From assembly GCA_023415795.1 (NCBI GenBank), contig JAEZJG010000008.1, positions 1 to 10,609 on the forward strand: 10,609 nucleotides of DNA. The letters are read 5' to 3'. Shown piece by piece: positions 1 through 5,772 of this stretch. Each line of letters begins with the position of its first letter. Position 1 is the stretch's first letter. The translations under genes and the position numbers were made by a program. This DNA comes from Bacillota bacterium. Lineage in GTDB: Bacteria; Bacillota; Clostridia; Christensenellales; SZUA-584. The notes under the pieces are model-generated. The model made no database searches. It was not told the origin of the DNA and worked only from the letters and a program-made list of their open reading frames with translations.

Positions 1-553
1 CCCCCGGAGTTCGCACGTGGCTTGAGGGGTGCAAGACACTGGCAGACAGCGCGATCACGCCATGGGGGATGCTTCGCTTCGCTCTGCATGACAGAACCCA
101 ACAAAGCATCTGTCATTCCGAGCCTGCAAGGAATCCCCTGTGCGAGCACGTGGTTGGAAGGGATGCAAGACACTTGAAGACAGCACGATCACGCCATGGG
201 GGATGCTTCGCTGCGCTCTGCATGATAGCGCGGCGAGGGGGAGTGCTTCGCCGTCGCACCCAACAAAGCATCTGTCATTCCGAACGTAGTGAGGAATCCC
301 CTGTGCAAGCACGTGGCTTGAGGGGTGCAAGACACTGGCAAATGCCGCCATCACGCCATGGGGGATGCTTCGCTGCGCTCTGCATGACAGCGCGGCGAAG
401 GGGAGTGCTTCGCTGTCGCACCCAACAAAGTATCTGTCATTCCGAACGCAGTGAGGAATCCCCCGGAGAATGCACATGGCTTGAGGGGTGTAAGACACTG
501 GCAGACAGCGCGATCACGCCATGGGGGATGCTTCGCTTCGCTCTGCATGACAG
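1..553. repeat. Left tandem repeat array, ~162 bp period, of two alternating palindromic modules
   Basis: No gene is supported here. Module A (GATCACGCCATGGGGGATGC, then TTCGCTTCGCTCTGCATGACAG) occurs at 53-94, 187-228, 350-390 and 512-553. Module B (CTGTCATTCCGAACGCAGTG, then AGGAATCCCC) occurs at 110-138, 272-301 and 434-464, and its tail is cut by the left edge (1-5). The spacing A2-A3, A3-A4, B1-B2 and B2-B3 is 162-163 bp; A1-A2 is only 134 bp because the first unit lacks a ~29 bp hairpin segment (GGCGAAG..CTTCGCC). Each B plus the following A forms a ~119 bp unit whose ends are inverted copies (CTGTCAT..ATCCCC and GGGGAT..ATGACAG), so it resembles a MITE or REP-like element. Similar repeats are widespread in bacterial genomes and often yield spurious ORFs with ERSEES/AERSEA peptides. 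554-616 holds nothing recognisable. Confidence 0.9.
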
Positions 554-616
554 CGTTTGACGTGGGCGCGCGTCGAATAGTAATCATGCAACAGCAGTGT
601 ATAGCTCAGATTCCTT

Positions 617-645
617 TTGCACCTGTGATACTATATGTGTATAAT
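617..645 (+). promoter_or_regulatory. Sigma-A type promoter of the traX-like gene
   Basis: A -35 box TTGCAC (617-622) and a perfect -10 box TATAAT (640-645) are separated by 17 bp. Transcription would start near 652, about 22 nt before the start codon. The upstream in-frame ATG at 635 lies inside this promoter, which argues for the later start at 674. Confidence 0.75.
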
Positions 646-673
646 ATTAACTGATTCTGACTGTGAGGTGAAC

Positions 674-1426
674 ATGGAAACGCTGACGCAACAAAGCGGC
701 AAGAATGGACTGACGGCGAATGCGCTGAAGCTGATTGCCATCATCGCGATGACGATCGATCATTCGACATGGACGTTTTTCCCCGGCTATCGCACCGAGA
801 CCGCTGTGCTGCTGCTGCACATCATCGGACGGCTGACCGCGCCCATCATGATGTATTTTGTGGTGGAAGGATACTATCACACAAGGAATGTCAAAAGGTA
901 TGTGTGCAGGATGTTTGCCTTTGCGCTGGTGGCACATGTTCCTTACATGCTGATGGTGGGCAATAGCGTGATCCCTTTTCAGGATTCGATGATCGACCAG
1001 ACGAGCTTGATGTGGACGCTGGCACTGGGGCTGCTGGCACTGGCGGTGGTGAAGAGCGAGCACCCCAAGCTAAAACCGTGGCACAAGTACGTTATCGTGA
1101 CGGTGTGCATGGCGGCGGCGTTCTGCGCGAACTGGAGCACTCCGGCGGCAGCGGCGATATTGCTGATGGGCTTGAATCGCGGAAACTTTGGCAAGCAGAT
1201 GCTGTGGCTGAGCCTGTGCATCGGGATGTATGCCGCCATCTACGCGGTGGCTGTGGATATGGTATACGGCGTGTTGCAGATGGCGGTTGTGCTGTCTTTT
1301 CCGCTGCTGTACCGCTACAACGGACAGCGCGGCGGCTGGCGCGGCATGAAGTGGTTCTTCTACGCCTATTATCCCGCGCATATGGCTATTCTGGGCATTG
1401 TCAAAATCGTTTTGCTGACCGCCTAG
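674..1426 (+). CDS. TraX-family integral membrane protein
   Basis: The 250-residue product is highly hydrophobic, with about eight predicted membrane segments. It opens with the family's typical region: a short polar lead, then LKLIAIIAMTIDHSTW (about residues 17-32), and further on GRLTAPIMMYFVVEGYYHT around residues 54-72. This pattern is characteristic of TraX proteins, whose founding member on the F plasmid N-acetylates pilin; chromosomal Firmicute homologues are common and their substrate is unknown. The start at 674 is chosen because GAGGTG (665-670) precedes it and a promoter sits just upstream; length fits the family. The gene is monocistronic, with its own promoter and a terminator at 1468-1493. 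No conjugation or pilin gene is nearby, so pilin acetylation should not be assumed. Family assignment is firm; function is inferred only as membrane acyltransferase-like. Confidence 0.85.
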   Translation: METLTQQSGKNGLTANALKLIAIIAMTIDHSTWTFFPGYRTETAVLLLHIIGRLTAPIMMYFVVEGYYHTRNVKRYVCRMFAFALVAHVPYMLMVGNSVIPFQDSMIDQTSLMWTLALGLLALAVVKSEHPKLKPWHKYVIVTVCMAAAFCANWSTPAAAAILLMGLNRGNFGKQMLWLSLCIGMYAAIYAVAVDMVYGVLQMAVVLSFPLLYRYNGQRGGWRGMKWFFYAYYPAHMAILGIVKIVLLTA

Positions 1427-1467
1427 CAACATATTCGCTCAAGCGTACCTCAATAGACCCATCGGAT

Positions 1468-1493
1468 ACCGGCTGTAACATGCCGGTTTTTTT
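1468..1493 (+). terminator. Intrinsic terminator after the traX-like gene
   Basis: The stem ACCGGC (1468-1473) pairs with GCCGGT (1482-1487) across an 8 nt loop and is followed by a run of T to 1493. It lies 42 bp after the TraX stop codon and isolates that gene from the terminase downstream. Confidence 0.85.
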
Positions 1494-1574
1494 GTACCAA
1501 AAATACTGTGGCTTGGGAGGGCAGGCGCATGACGCTTGCAGAGTCCTCAAACCACATCAACAAAGGAGATAAAC

Positions 1575-3035
1575 ATGCATAAAGGAGAGCATATAGAGGC
1601 GGCATTGAAGGGGGCGCTGGGAGACCCGACGTTTAAGCAGGCGCTGTTTTTGAGCAGCGAGGCGCGGTATGTGGGCTACGGCGGTGCGCGGGGCGGCGGC
1701 AAGAGCCACGCGGTGCGGGCGAAGGCGACGTATCTCGCGTTCGAGCATCCGGGCATCCGCATGCTGATCGTGCGGCGCACGTTTCCGGAGCTGCGCGAGA
1801 ACCACACCAGCCGCCTGCTGGACGCGTATGAGCGTCTGCCAGCAGCCATGAGGCCGCGGTACAACGACGGCGACAAGGTGTTTGTGTTCCCCGGCGGCGC
1901 GCGGCTGAAGCTGGGCTATTGCGACAACGAGGACGATGTGCGGCAGTATCAGGGGCAGGAGTATGACGTGCTGTTCATCGACGAGGCGACGCAGCTGTCG
2001 GAGACACAGTTCAAGTGGCTGAACGCCTGTGTGCGCGGCGCGGGAGCTTTCCCCAAACGCACGTATCTCACGTGCAACCCCGGCGGTGTGGGGCACGCAT
2101 GGGTGAAGCGGCTGTTCATCGACAAGGACTATCGGCACGGCGAGGACCCGTCGGACTACGCGTTTATACGCGCCCGCGTGTGGGACAACGCGCCGTTGTT
2201 TGCGGGGGACGCGGGCTACATGAAGGCGATGAAGGCGCTGAAGCAGGAGAAGCTGACGGATGCGGAGCGCGAGCGCCGGGCGATGGACAGCGCCGATTAT
2301 GTCAAGCAGCTCAAAAGCCTGTCCGTGGAGCTGAAGCGGGCGTGGCTGGACGGCGACTGGGATGTGTTCTCCGGTCAGTATTTCGCGGAATTCAGCCGTG
2401 ATGTGCACGTGTGCGAGCCGTTTGAGATTCCGCGCGGCTGGCGGTGCAGCGCTGCACTGGACTACGGCATGGACATGCTGGCGGTGCTGTGGTTTGCGAT
2501 GGCGCCGGACGGACGCGCGTATTGCTACCGCAGTCTGGAACGCCCCGACCTGACGGTGGCGATGGCGGCGAAGGCGGTGCTGGGCGCGGGCAGCGAGGAG
2601 GTGTGCGAGGTGATCGCGCCGCCCGACCTGTGGAGCCGTCGGCAGGACACGGGGCTTTCCGCGGCGGAGATATTTGCGGACAACGGCGTGCCGCTGGTGA
2701 AGGCGGGCAACCGTCGCATCGACGGCTGGCTGGCGGTGAAGGAGTATCTGCGCACCGAGGAGGGCAAAGCGCCCAAGCTGATGATATTCTCGACCTGCGC
2801 GCCGCTGCTGCGCACGCTGCCGCTGCTGCAGCACGATCCCAAGAAGCCGGGCGACGCGGCGACAAAGCCGCACGATGTGACGCACAGCCCGGATGCCTTG
2901 CGCTACTGGTGCTCGCGCCGCCAGAACGTGCCGCTGCCGACGCGAGATGAAACGGCGGAGGCGTTTAAGCCGAGGAAGCCGCGGGGCGATGTGGAGGGGT
3001 ATTTGTTTGGGGGGTATGAGAGCGGGGGGAGGTGA
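1575..3035 (+). CDS. Phage terminase large subunit (orphan)
   Basis: The 486-residue protein is the ATPase/nuclease motor that packages phage DNA into proheads. The N-terminal ATPase domain shows a Walker A loop GGARGGGKS at residues 36-44, a Walker B segment VLFIDE at 132-137, and a TCNPGG coupling motif at 166-171. The C-terminal RNase H-like nuclease domain begins near 292 with AALDYG, where D296 is a likely metal ligand, and ends with the HDVTHSPDALRYW region. Length and all motor motifs suggest an intact gene. The start at 1575 follows AAAGGAGAT (1561-1569); the in-frame ATG at 1536 has no comparable site. No small terminase, portal, protease or capsid gene flanks it, so it is probably a prophage remnant. 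No clear promoter was seen between 1494 and 1574. The last ~40 residues are echoed by a broken copy at 3224-3340. Confidence 0.92.
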   Translation: MHKGEHIEAALKGALGDPTFKQALFLSSEARYVGYGGARGGGKSHAVRAKATYLAFEHPGIRMLIVRRTFPELRENHTSRLLDAYERLPAAMRPRYNDGDKVFVFPGGARLKLGYCDNEDDVRQYQGQEYDVLFIDEATQLSETQFKWLNACVRGAGAFPKRTYLTCNPGGVGHAWVKRLFIDKDYRHGEDPSDYAFIRARVWDNAPLFAGDAGYMKAMKALKQEKLTDAERERRAMDSADYVKQLKSLSVELKRAWLDGDWDVFSGQYFAEFSRDVHVCEPFEIPRGWRCSAALDYGMDMLAVLWFAMAPDGRAYCYRSLERPDLTVAMAAKAVLGAGSEEVCEVIAPPDLWSRRQDTGLSAAEIFADNGVPLVKAGNRRIDGWLAVKEYLRTEEGKAPKLMIFSTCAPLLRTLPLLQHDPKKPGDAATKPHDVTHSPDALRYWCSRRQNVPLPTRDETAEAFKPRKPRGDVEGYLFGGYESGGR

Positions 3036-3084
3036 TGGGAACATTTTCAGCTCCCTGCCTAGGTATGTACTGAAAACTCATAAT

Positions 3085-3168
3085 GTCATTCCGAGCTTGC
3101 AAGGAATCCCCTCATCTTGCGCTCTGTAGAAGGGGATTCCTCAGTCGCGTGCGCTCCATCGGAATGAC
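3085..3168. repeat. 84 bp inverted-repeat element (MITE/REP-like)
   Basis: The left arm GTCATTCCGA..AGGAATCCCCT (3085-3112) is inverted as AGGGGATTCC..TCGGAATGAC (3131-3168). The constant arm ends match module B of the arrays at both window ends, but the internal loop sequences differ (GCTTGCA on the left against a longer GC-rich segment on the right). Each arm can fold alone (ATTCC..GGAAT) or pair with the other, giving a cruciform-like structure. It lies about 50 bp after the terminase stop codon. The stretch 3036-3084 shows nothing else. Confidence 0.85.
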
Positions 3169-3193
3169 GGAACACCTTTTTGGTGCGCTAAAG

Positions 3194-3211
3194 CTCCCCC
3201 GTCTGAGGGAG
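3194..3211. repeat. Short GC hairpin
   Basis: CTCCC (3194-3198) pairs with GGGAG (3207-3211) across an 8 nt loop, in a stretch between the inverted repeat and the terminase remnant. No T run follows, so it is not a terminator. It may be a fragment of another dispersed hairpin repeat, but no second copy is in this window. Confidence 0.4.
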
Positions 3212-3223
3212 ACTTGATGAAGT

Positions 3224-3340
3224 GAACAAGTCGCACGATGTGACGCACAGCCCGGATGCTTTGCGCTACTGAGCTCGCGCCGCCAGAACGTGCCGCTGCC
3301 CGCGCACACGCAGACGGCGGAGGCGTTCAAGCCGCAATAG
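3224..3340 (+). pseudogene. Remnant of a second terminase large subunit 3' end
   Basis: This stretch repeats the 3' coding part of the intact terminase (about 2863-2976). The first ~40 nt encode SHDVTHSPDALRY with two base differences. A lost base then turns the Trp region into an in-frame TGA (3270-3272), and reading continues in the next frame as SRRQNVPLP, an exact 27-base match, followed by diverged TAEAFKP and a stop at 3338-3340. The differences (CACACGCAG versus CGAGATGAA, and an earlier end after KPQ) show a related but distinct terminase gene rather than a fresh duplication. It has no start and cannot make a functional protein. Confidence 0.85.
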
Positions 3341-3491
3341 ACAAGTTCATTTATGATGATGTATATTAGAGAATAGAAAAGCAAAATTATAAATTGAGTA
3401 TTAATTAATCGATATTATTCTCTGAAAAAAACACTAGCCAAAATTTACTCCAAGATATATACTTTACACAATTGCAACCTTAAATTAGTAA

Positions 3492-3519
3492 TTGAAAGTA
3501 TATTTTTAGCTAATATAAT
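3492..3519 (+). promoter_or_regulatory. Candidate promoter for the subtilase gene
   Basis: TTGAAA (3492-3497) and TATAAT (3514-3519) are 16 bp apart, placing a start near 3526. An alternative pair is TTGCAC (3521-3526) with TATATA (3545-3550) at 18 bp. The region is very AT-rich, so chance matches are likely and either pair could be false. Confidence 0.45.
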
Positions 3520-3573
3520 GTTGCACGCAATGAATAAGGTGTTATATATAATATATTGTGAGGCTAGTTTTTG

Positions 3574-4422
3574 ATGAGAAGAACGACTGGGGTATATTAC
3601 ACATTGACTACATCGCCGCCGACTCAAAAAAGCCTTTTGTCAAAGAGTGGTTTCGTTGGCTGGGGAACAAAAGTAGTTATAATTGATTCGGGTTTGTCAG
3701 ACAGTAGTATACAACCAGTTGATAGTATTGATTTCACTGATACCGGAATAGCAGATAATTATGGACATGGTACATATGTTGCTCGGATTGTAAATTTCTT
3801 TGCAAAAGGTGCTAAGATTTATATAGCAAAAGTGGGGAACGAAAAACCTGAACAGGCTAATGTTATAAGAGCTCTCAAGTGGGCAATGGACATCGGGGCA
3901 AATTTGGTGAATATTTCATGCGGATTTGAACAAGATCGTCCAATGGGTGGCTGTCGTGAAGAGTGTGCAGTCTGTCAAGCAGTTAATTTTGTATCAAATG
4001 CAGGGATTAAGGTTATTATAGCTGCTGGAAATAGTGGGAAAGAAGGAATACCCATCTCTTGTCCTGGTATTGTAAAAAACGCAATTACAGTTGGTGCGGT
4101 TGAAGAAAATGGGTTGGCAGAATACAGTTCGAAGGGAACGTCGGAATCGGGAAAACCAAATATCTTAGCACCTGGTAAAGTGGAGATAGATGGACGAGTA
4201 TGCCGAGGCACATCATTTGCAGCACCTATTATAACTGGTGTTCTAGCTTCGACATTGAATAAATATCCTGATATTGAGAAGACTACATTGAAGTTGTACA
4301 ATTCAGCAAATGATATTGGTCTTCCAATCCATTGTCAAGGGCATGGAATATTTGATTTAAATAGATTTATATCGGAGGTACAGAATGAAGAAGTTAATGA
4401 TTGTAGTAAAGGATTTAACTAA
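3574..4422 (+). CDS. Subtilisin-like serine protease (S8 family), no signal or propeptide
   Basis: The 282-residue product is a compact S8 catalytic domain. The triad is visible as D38 in VVIIDSG, H65 in YGHGT and S214 in GTSFAAP, with the oxyanion-hole Asn at N153 in AAGNSG, so an active peptidase is expected. There is no signal peptide and no N-terminal propeptide: the catalytic Asp comes only 38 residues in. A cysteine cluster C127-x3-C131-x2-C134 plus C116, C163 and C210 sits between the His and Ser motifs. The start is uncertain between ATG 3574 and the adjacent TTG 3571, with GTGAGG (3558-3563) upstream. The 3' end overlaps the next gene by 38 nt, which implies coupled expression. Related stand-alone subtilases act in peptide maturation, regulated proteolysis or defence; which applies here is not shown. 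AT-rich codon use marks it as foreign. Confidence 0.88.
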   Translation: MRRTTGVYYTLTTSPPTQKSLLSKSGFVGWGTKVVIIDSGLSDSSIQPVDSIDFTDTGIADNYGHGTYVARIVNFFAKGAKIYIAKVGNEKPEQANVIRALKWAMDIGANLVNISCGFEQDRPMGGCREECAVCQAVNFVSNAGIKVIIAAGNSGKEGIPISCPGIVKNAITVGAVEENGLAEYSSKGTSESGKPNILAPGKVEIDGRVCRGTSFAAPIITGVLASTLNKYPDIEKTTLKLYNSANDIGLPIHCQGHGIFDLNRFISEVQNEEVNDCSKGFN

Positions 4423-4594
4423 TATTGATTGTTTAAAGCAATATGGGTCAATTACATTTACATGGGATAAAATGAATTATGTTGAAATGAAAGCGTCTGA
4501 AGACGCAATTCAACTTATTAAAGAATGCGGTAATGTAGTATCTTGCGAAGTAAGTAAAGAAGGTAAATACCAACCGTATTTATATAGTTGTTAA
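4385..4594 (+). CDS. Small protein resembling a detached subtilisin propeptide/inhibitor (I9-like)
   Basis: The product is 69 residues, with GGAGGT (4374-4379) placed 5 nt before the ATG. It overlaps the protease gene by 38 nt in another frame. Its pattern is like an S8 propeptide: a beta strand LMIVVK, a turn, a second strand around TFTWDKMNYVEMKA, an amphipathic helix EDAIQLIKECG, a strand VVSCEV, and an end in KYQPYLYSC. In the B. subtilis subtilisin propeptide the corresponding order is a KYV strand, AVKELKKDP helix, VAYVEED strand and terminal Tyr. Stand-alone inhibitors of this fold are known in fungi (POIA1, yeast proteinase B inhibitor 2). Since the adjacent protease lacks its own propeptide, this could be its folding chaperone, its inhibitor, or a substrate. 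The assignment rests on eye alignment only. Three cysteines (C16, C48, C54) lie within the body and C69 is the final residue. Confidence 0.7.
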   Translation: MKKLMIVVKDLTNIDCLKQYGSITFTWDKMNYVEMKASEDAIQLIKECGNVVSCEVSKEGKYQPYLYSC

Positions 4595-4662
4595 GATAAT
4601 ATGCTTCAATGTGGTGGAAATGCTTTAGATATTTAATAAATTAATTAGGTAATCCCAATCTG

Positions 4663-4691
4663 CCAAAGTGCCGTCGCGCTTTGGTTTTTTT
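4663..4691 (+). terminator. Intrinsic terminator of the protease operon
   Basis: A 9 bp stem, CCAAAGTGC (4663-4671) with GCGCTTTGG (4676-4684) including one G-T pair, closes a 4 nt loop and is followed by seven T (4685-4691). It ends the AT-rich operon and insulates the toxin-antitoxin promoter, which begins about 20 bp later. Confidence 0.88.
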
Positions 4692-4711
4692 ATTTCTTTT
4701 TCCCCAAGATG

Positions 4712-4744
4712 TGTACATTCTGTACAAACTGTACATAATATGAT
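4712..4744 (+). promoter_or_regulatory. Triple TGTACA operator overlapping the toxin-antitoxin promoter
   Basis: The palindrome TGTACA occurs three times at exact 9 bp steps (4712, 4721, 4730). The -10 region follows at once: CATAAT (4734-4739), TAATAT (4736-4741) or TATGAT (4739-4744). The first TGTACA could serve as the -35 at 16-18 bp from the first two. Evenly phased sites inside a promoter directly before an antitoxin gene are the expected layout for autorepression by the antitoxin or complex. Confidence 0.7.
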
Positions 4745-4765
4745 ATGGTAAGGAGGTGAAAGGAA

Positions 4766-5200
4766 GTGAAGGCGATGCTGGTGAGAAACGCGACGGACGT
4801 ACGCCGTGATTGGGGCGGCGTTATCGATACGGTGGTGCGCGAAAAGCCGGTGTTTGTGAAGCGTTCGCGCGATTGCATCTGTCTGGTGGACAGAGAAGAT
4901 TTTGCGGCTTTGCTGGAGAACGTGCGCTTTTCGGCAGATGAGTTATATGAAGCAGACCGCAGTGTAACGCTGTCGCTGCGGGAGCTGGACATTGCGGTGA
5001 ACGGGCGGGACAGGAACGATGCGCTCGGCAAGCTTGCGGCAGAAATGCAGGAATACGCGGAGGAGTACTATCAGGATTTCCAGTACTGGTATTCCGCGAA
5101 AAACCGCAGAGCACATTATCCGTATGTGATGCGCATACTGGCGCTGGATGATGTGGAGCAGCTGAAAGGACTGGTATCATGCCAACCTGGAAAGAGCTGA
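4766..5200 (+). CDS. Phd/YefM-like antitoxin with long C-terminal extension
   Basis: The 144-residue protein begins with a Phd/YefM-type DNA-binding fold (about residues 4-50): VRNATDVRRDWGGVIDTV, then KPVFVKRSRD, then ICLVDREDFAALLE. In this family that part binds the operator as a dimer and the C-terminal tail blocks the toxin. Here the tail is unusually long (~90 residues) and is rich in acidic and aromatic residues, for example EEYYQDFQYWY around residues 110-120. The GTG start at 4766 is preferred because AGGAGG (4751-4756) stands 9 nt before it; ATG 4775 is an alternative served by AGGA at 4761. It overlaps the toxin gene by 22 nt. The operator at 4712-4735 is its likely target. Confidence 0.82.
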   Translation: MKAMLVRNATDVRRDWGGVIDTVVREKPVFVKRSRDCICLVDREDFAALLENVRFSADELYEADRSVTLSLRELDIAVNGRDRNDALGKLAAEMQEYAEEYYQDFQYWYSAKNRRAHYPYVMRILALDDVEQLKGLVSCQPGKS

Positions 5201-5400
5201 AACGGTTCTGTGAGAGGGATGGCTGGGAGCAATATAAGCTGGGGGCGGATCATTTTTATTACCGCAAGCGCGACAATGACGGGAACGTGCGCCGCGTGAA
5301 GATATCGATGGGCACCGGCGAGATACACGGTCATCTATGGCTGGAGATACTCAAAAAGCAGCTCTGTGTGACGGGTGAGTATTTTAACAGGATTAAGTGA
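5179..5400 (+). CDS. HicA-like toxin (predicted mRNA interferase)
   Basis: The 73-residue product has the length and pattern of HicA/YcfA toxins, small dsRBD-like ribonucleases that cleave mRNA: an N-terminal helix TWKELKRFCERDGW, a strand with the likely catalytic His (H25 in GADHFYY), a basic stretch RKRDNDGNVRRVK, and the closing helix WLEILKKQLCVTGEYF. It starts inside the antitoxin gene (22 nt overlap) with GAAAGGA upstream, so the two are translationally coupled. HicA normally precedes HicB; here it follows a Phd/YefM-like gene instead, so the pair is a mixed type. Its stop at 5400 is only 24 bp from the convergent operon end at 5425. Confidence 0.82.
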   Translation: MPTWKELKRFCERDGWEQYKLGADHFYYRKRDNDGNVRRVKISMGTGEIHGHLWLEILKKQLCVTGEYFNRIK

Positions 5401-5424
5401 ATCACCACGCTGCCAGAGCTGCAG

Positions 5425-5772
5425 CTACAAACTGGGGAACGCGGCGAAGAACGCCAAGCCCAGCGCGAACGAGACGGCGTTGAGCAGCGCGGAGACGGCG
5501 ACGGCCTTGCCGGTGCGGTAGTCGCAGAGCTTGCGGTAAAGCAGCGCCTCAACGGCGATGACCGCCAGCTCCAGCGCAATCAGTGCGGGAAGATAGGCGG
5601 CAGCACCAAGCAGGCTGGCGATGATGATCAGCAGCGCGTTGAGCGCGGGGTTGGTCAGCAGATTCGCCAGCAGCGAATAGTAAACAAAACGCCAGCTCCG
5701 CGACAGGAGCAGCATTAACAGACCTTCCGCGACGACGGTGAGGCACAGGCAGATCAGCAGACGCAGCAGCAT
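5425..5772 (-). CDS. Four-span membrane protein, function unknown
   Basis: The 115-residue protein consists almost wholly of four hydrophobic segments (about residues 2-23, 30-56, 60-80 and 89-112), with only short charged turns such as SRSWR and YRKLCDYRTGK. I do not recognise the family. Its ATG overlaps the preceding stop codon by one base (TAATG at 5774-5770), which indicates tight translational coupling to the microprotein upstream. It is the last gene of a minus-strand operon with an MFS transporter and three microproteins; a membrane complex is possible but not shown. No terminator with a T run follows it. Confidence 0.75.
   Translation of the reverse strand: MLLRLLICLCLTVVAEGLLMLLLSRSWRFVYYSLLANLLTNPALNALLIIIASLLGAAAYLPALIALELAVIAVEALLYRKLCDYRTGKAVAVSALLNAVSFALGLAFFAAFPSL

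Larger units (their letters stand above)
3341..4660. other. AT-rich island with protease/propeptide-like pair
   Basis: Base composition changes sharply after the terminase remnant and returns to GC-rich at the terminator near 4663. Codon choice inside (many AAA, AAT, ATA, TTA) contrasts with the GC-ending codons of all neighbours, which suggests recent acquisition from an AT-richer source. No integrase, transposase or clear terminal repeats are visible. The leader 3341-3491 carries no ORF of note, only AT-rich sequence with a weak 8 bp inverted repeat (3368-3375 with 3416-3423). Confidence 0.75.

Noticed and set aside
1..553. CRISPR array
   Set aside because: The repeats are spaced 162 bp apart and the linkers between them are nearly identical, whereas CRISPR spacers are short and unique; no cas gene is present.
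55..587. Overlapping ORFs on both strands within the left array (peptides with ERSEES and AERSEA motifs)
   Set aside because: They are translations of palindromic repeats, recur in several frames, and lack ribosome binding sites; such repeat-derived ORFs are a known annotation artefact.
635..673. Upstream start codon for the TraX-like gene
   Set aside because: The ATG at 635 lies between the -35 and -10 boxes and has no ribosome binding site; 674 has GAGGTG in place.
1557..3044. 495-codon minus-strand ORF opposite the terminase
   Set aside because: It is a GC-rich shadow of a gene whose ATPase and nuclease motifs are clear on the plus strand; the product is Arg/His/Ala-rich low-complexity sequence.
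3368..3423. 8 bp inverted repeat AGAGAATA/TATTCTCT as an operator or mobile element end
   Set aside because: In such AT-rich sequence a match of this length with a 40 nt gap is expected by chance, and no second copy bounds the island.
5401..5424. Bidirectional terminator between the convergent toxin gene and membrane operon
   Set aside because: A short GCTGC/GCAGC pairing exists, but no T run follows on either strand.
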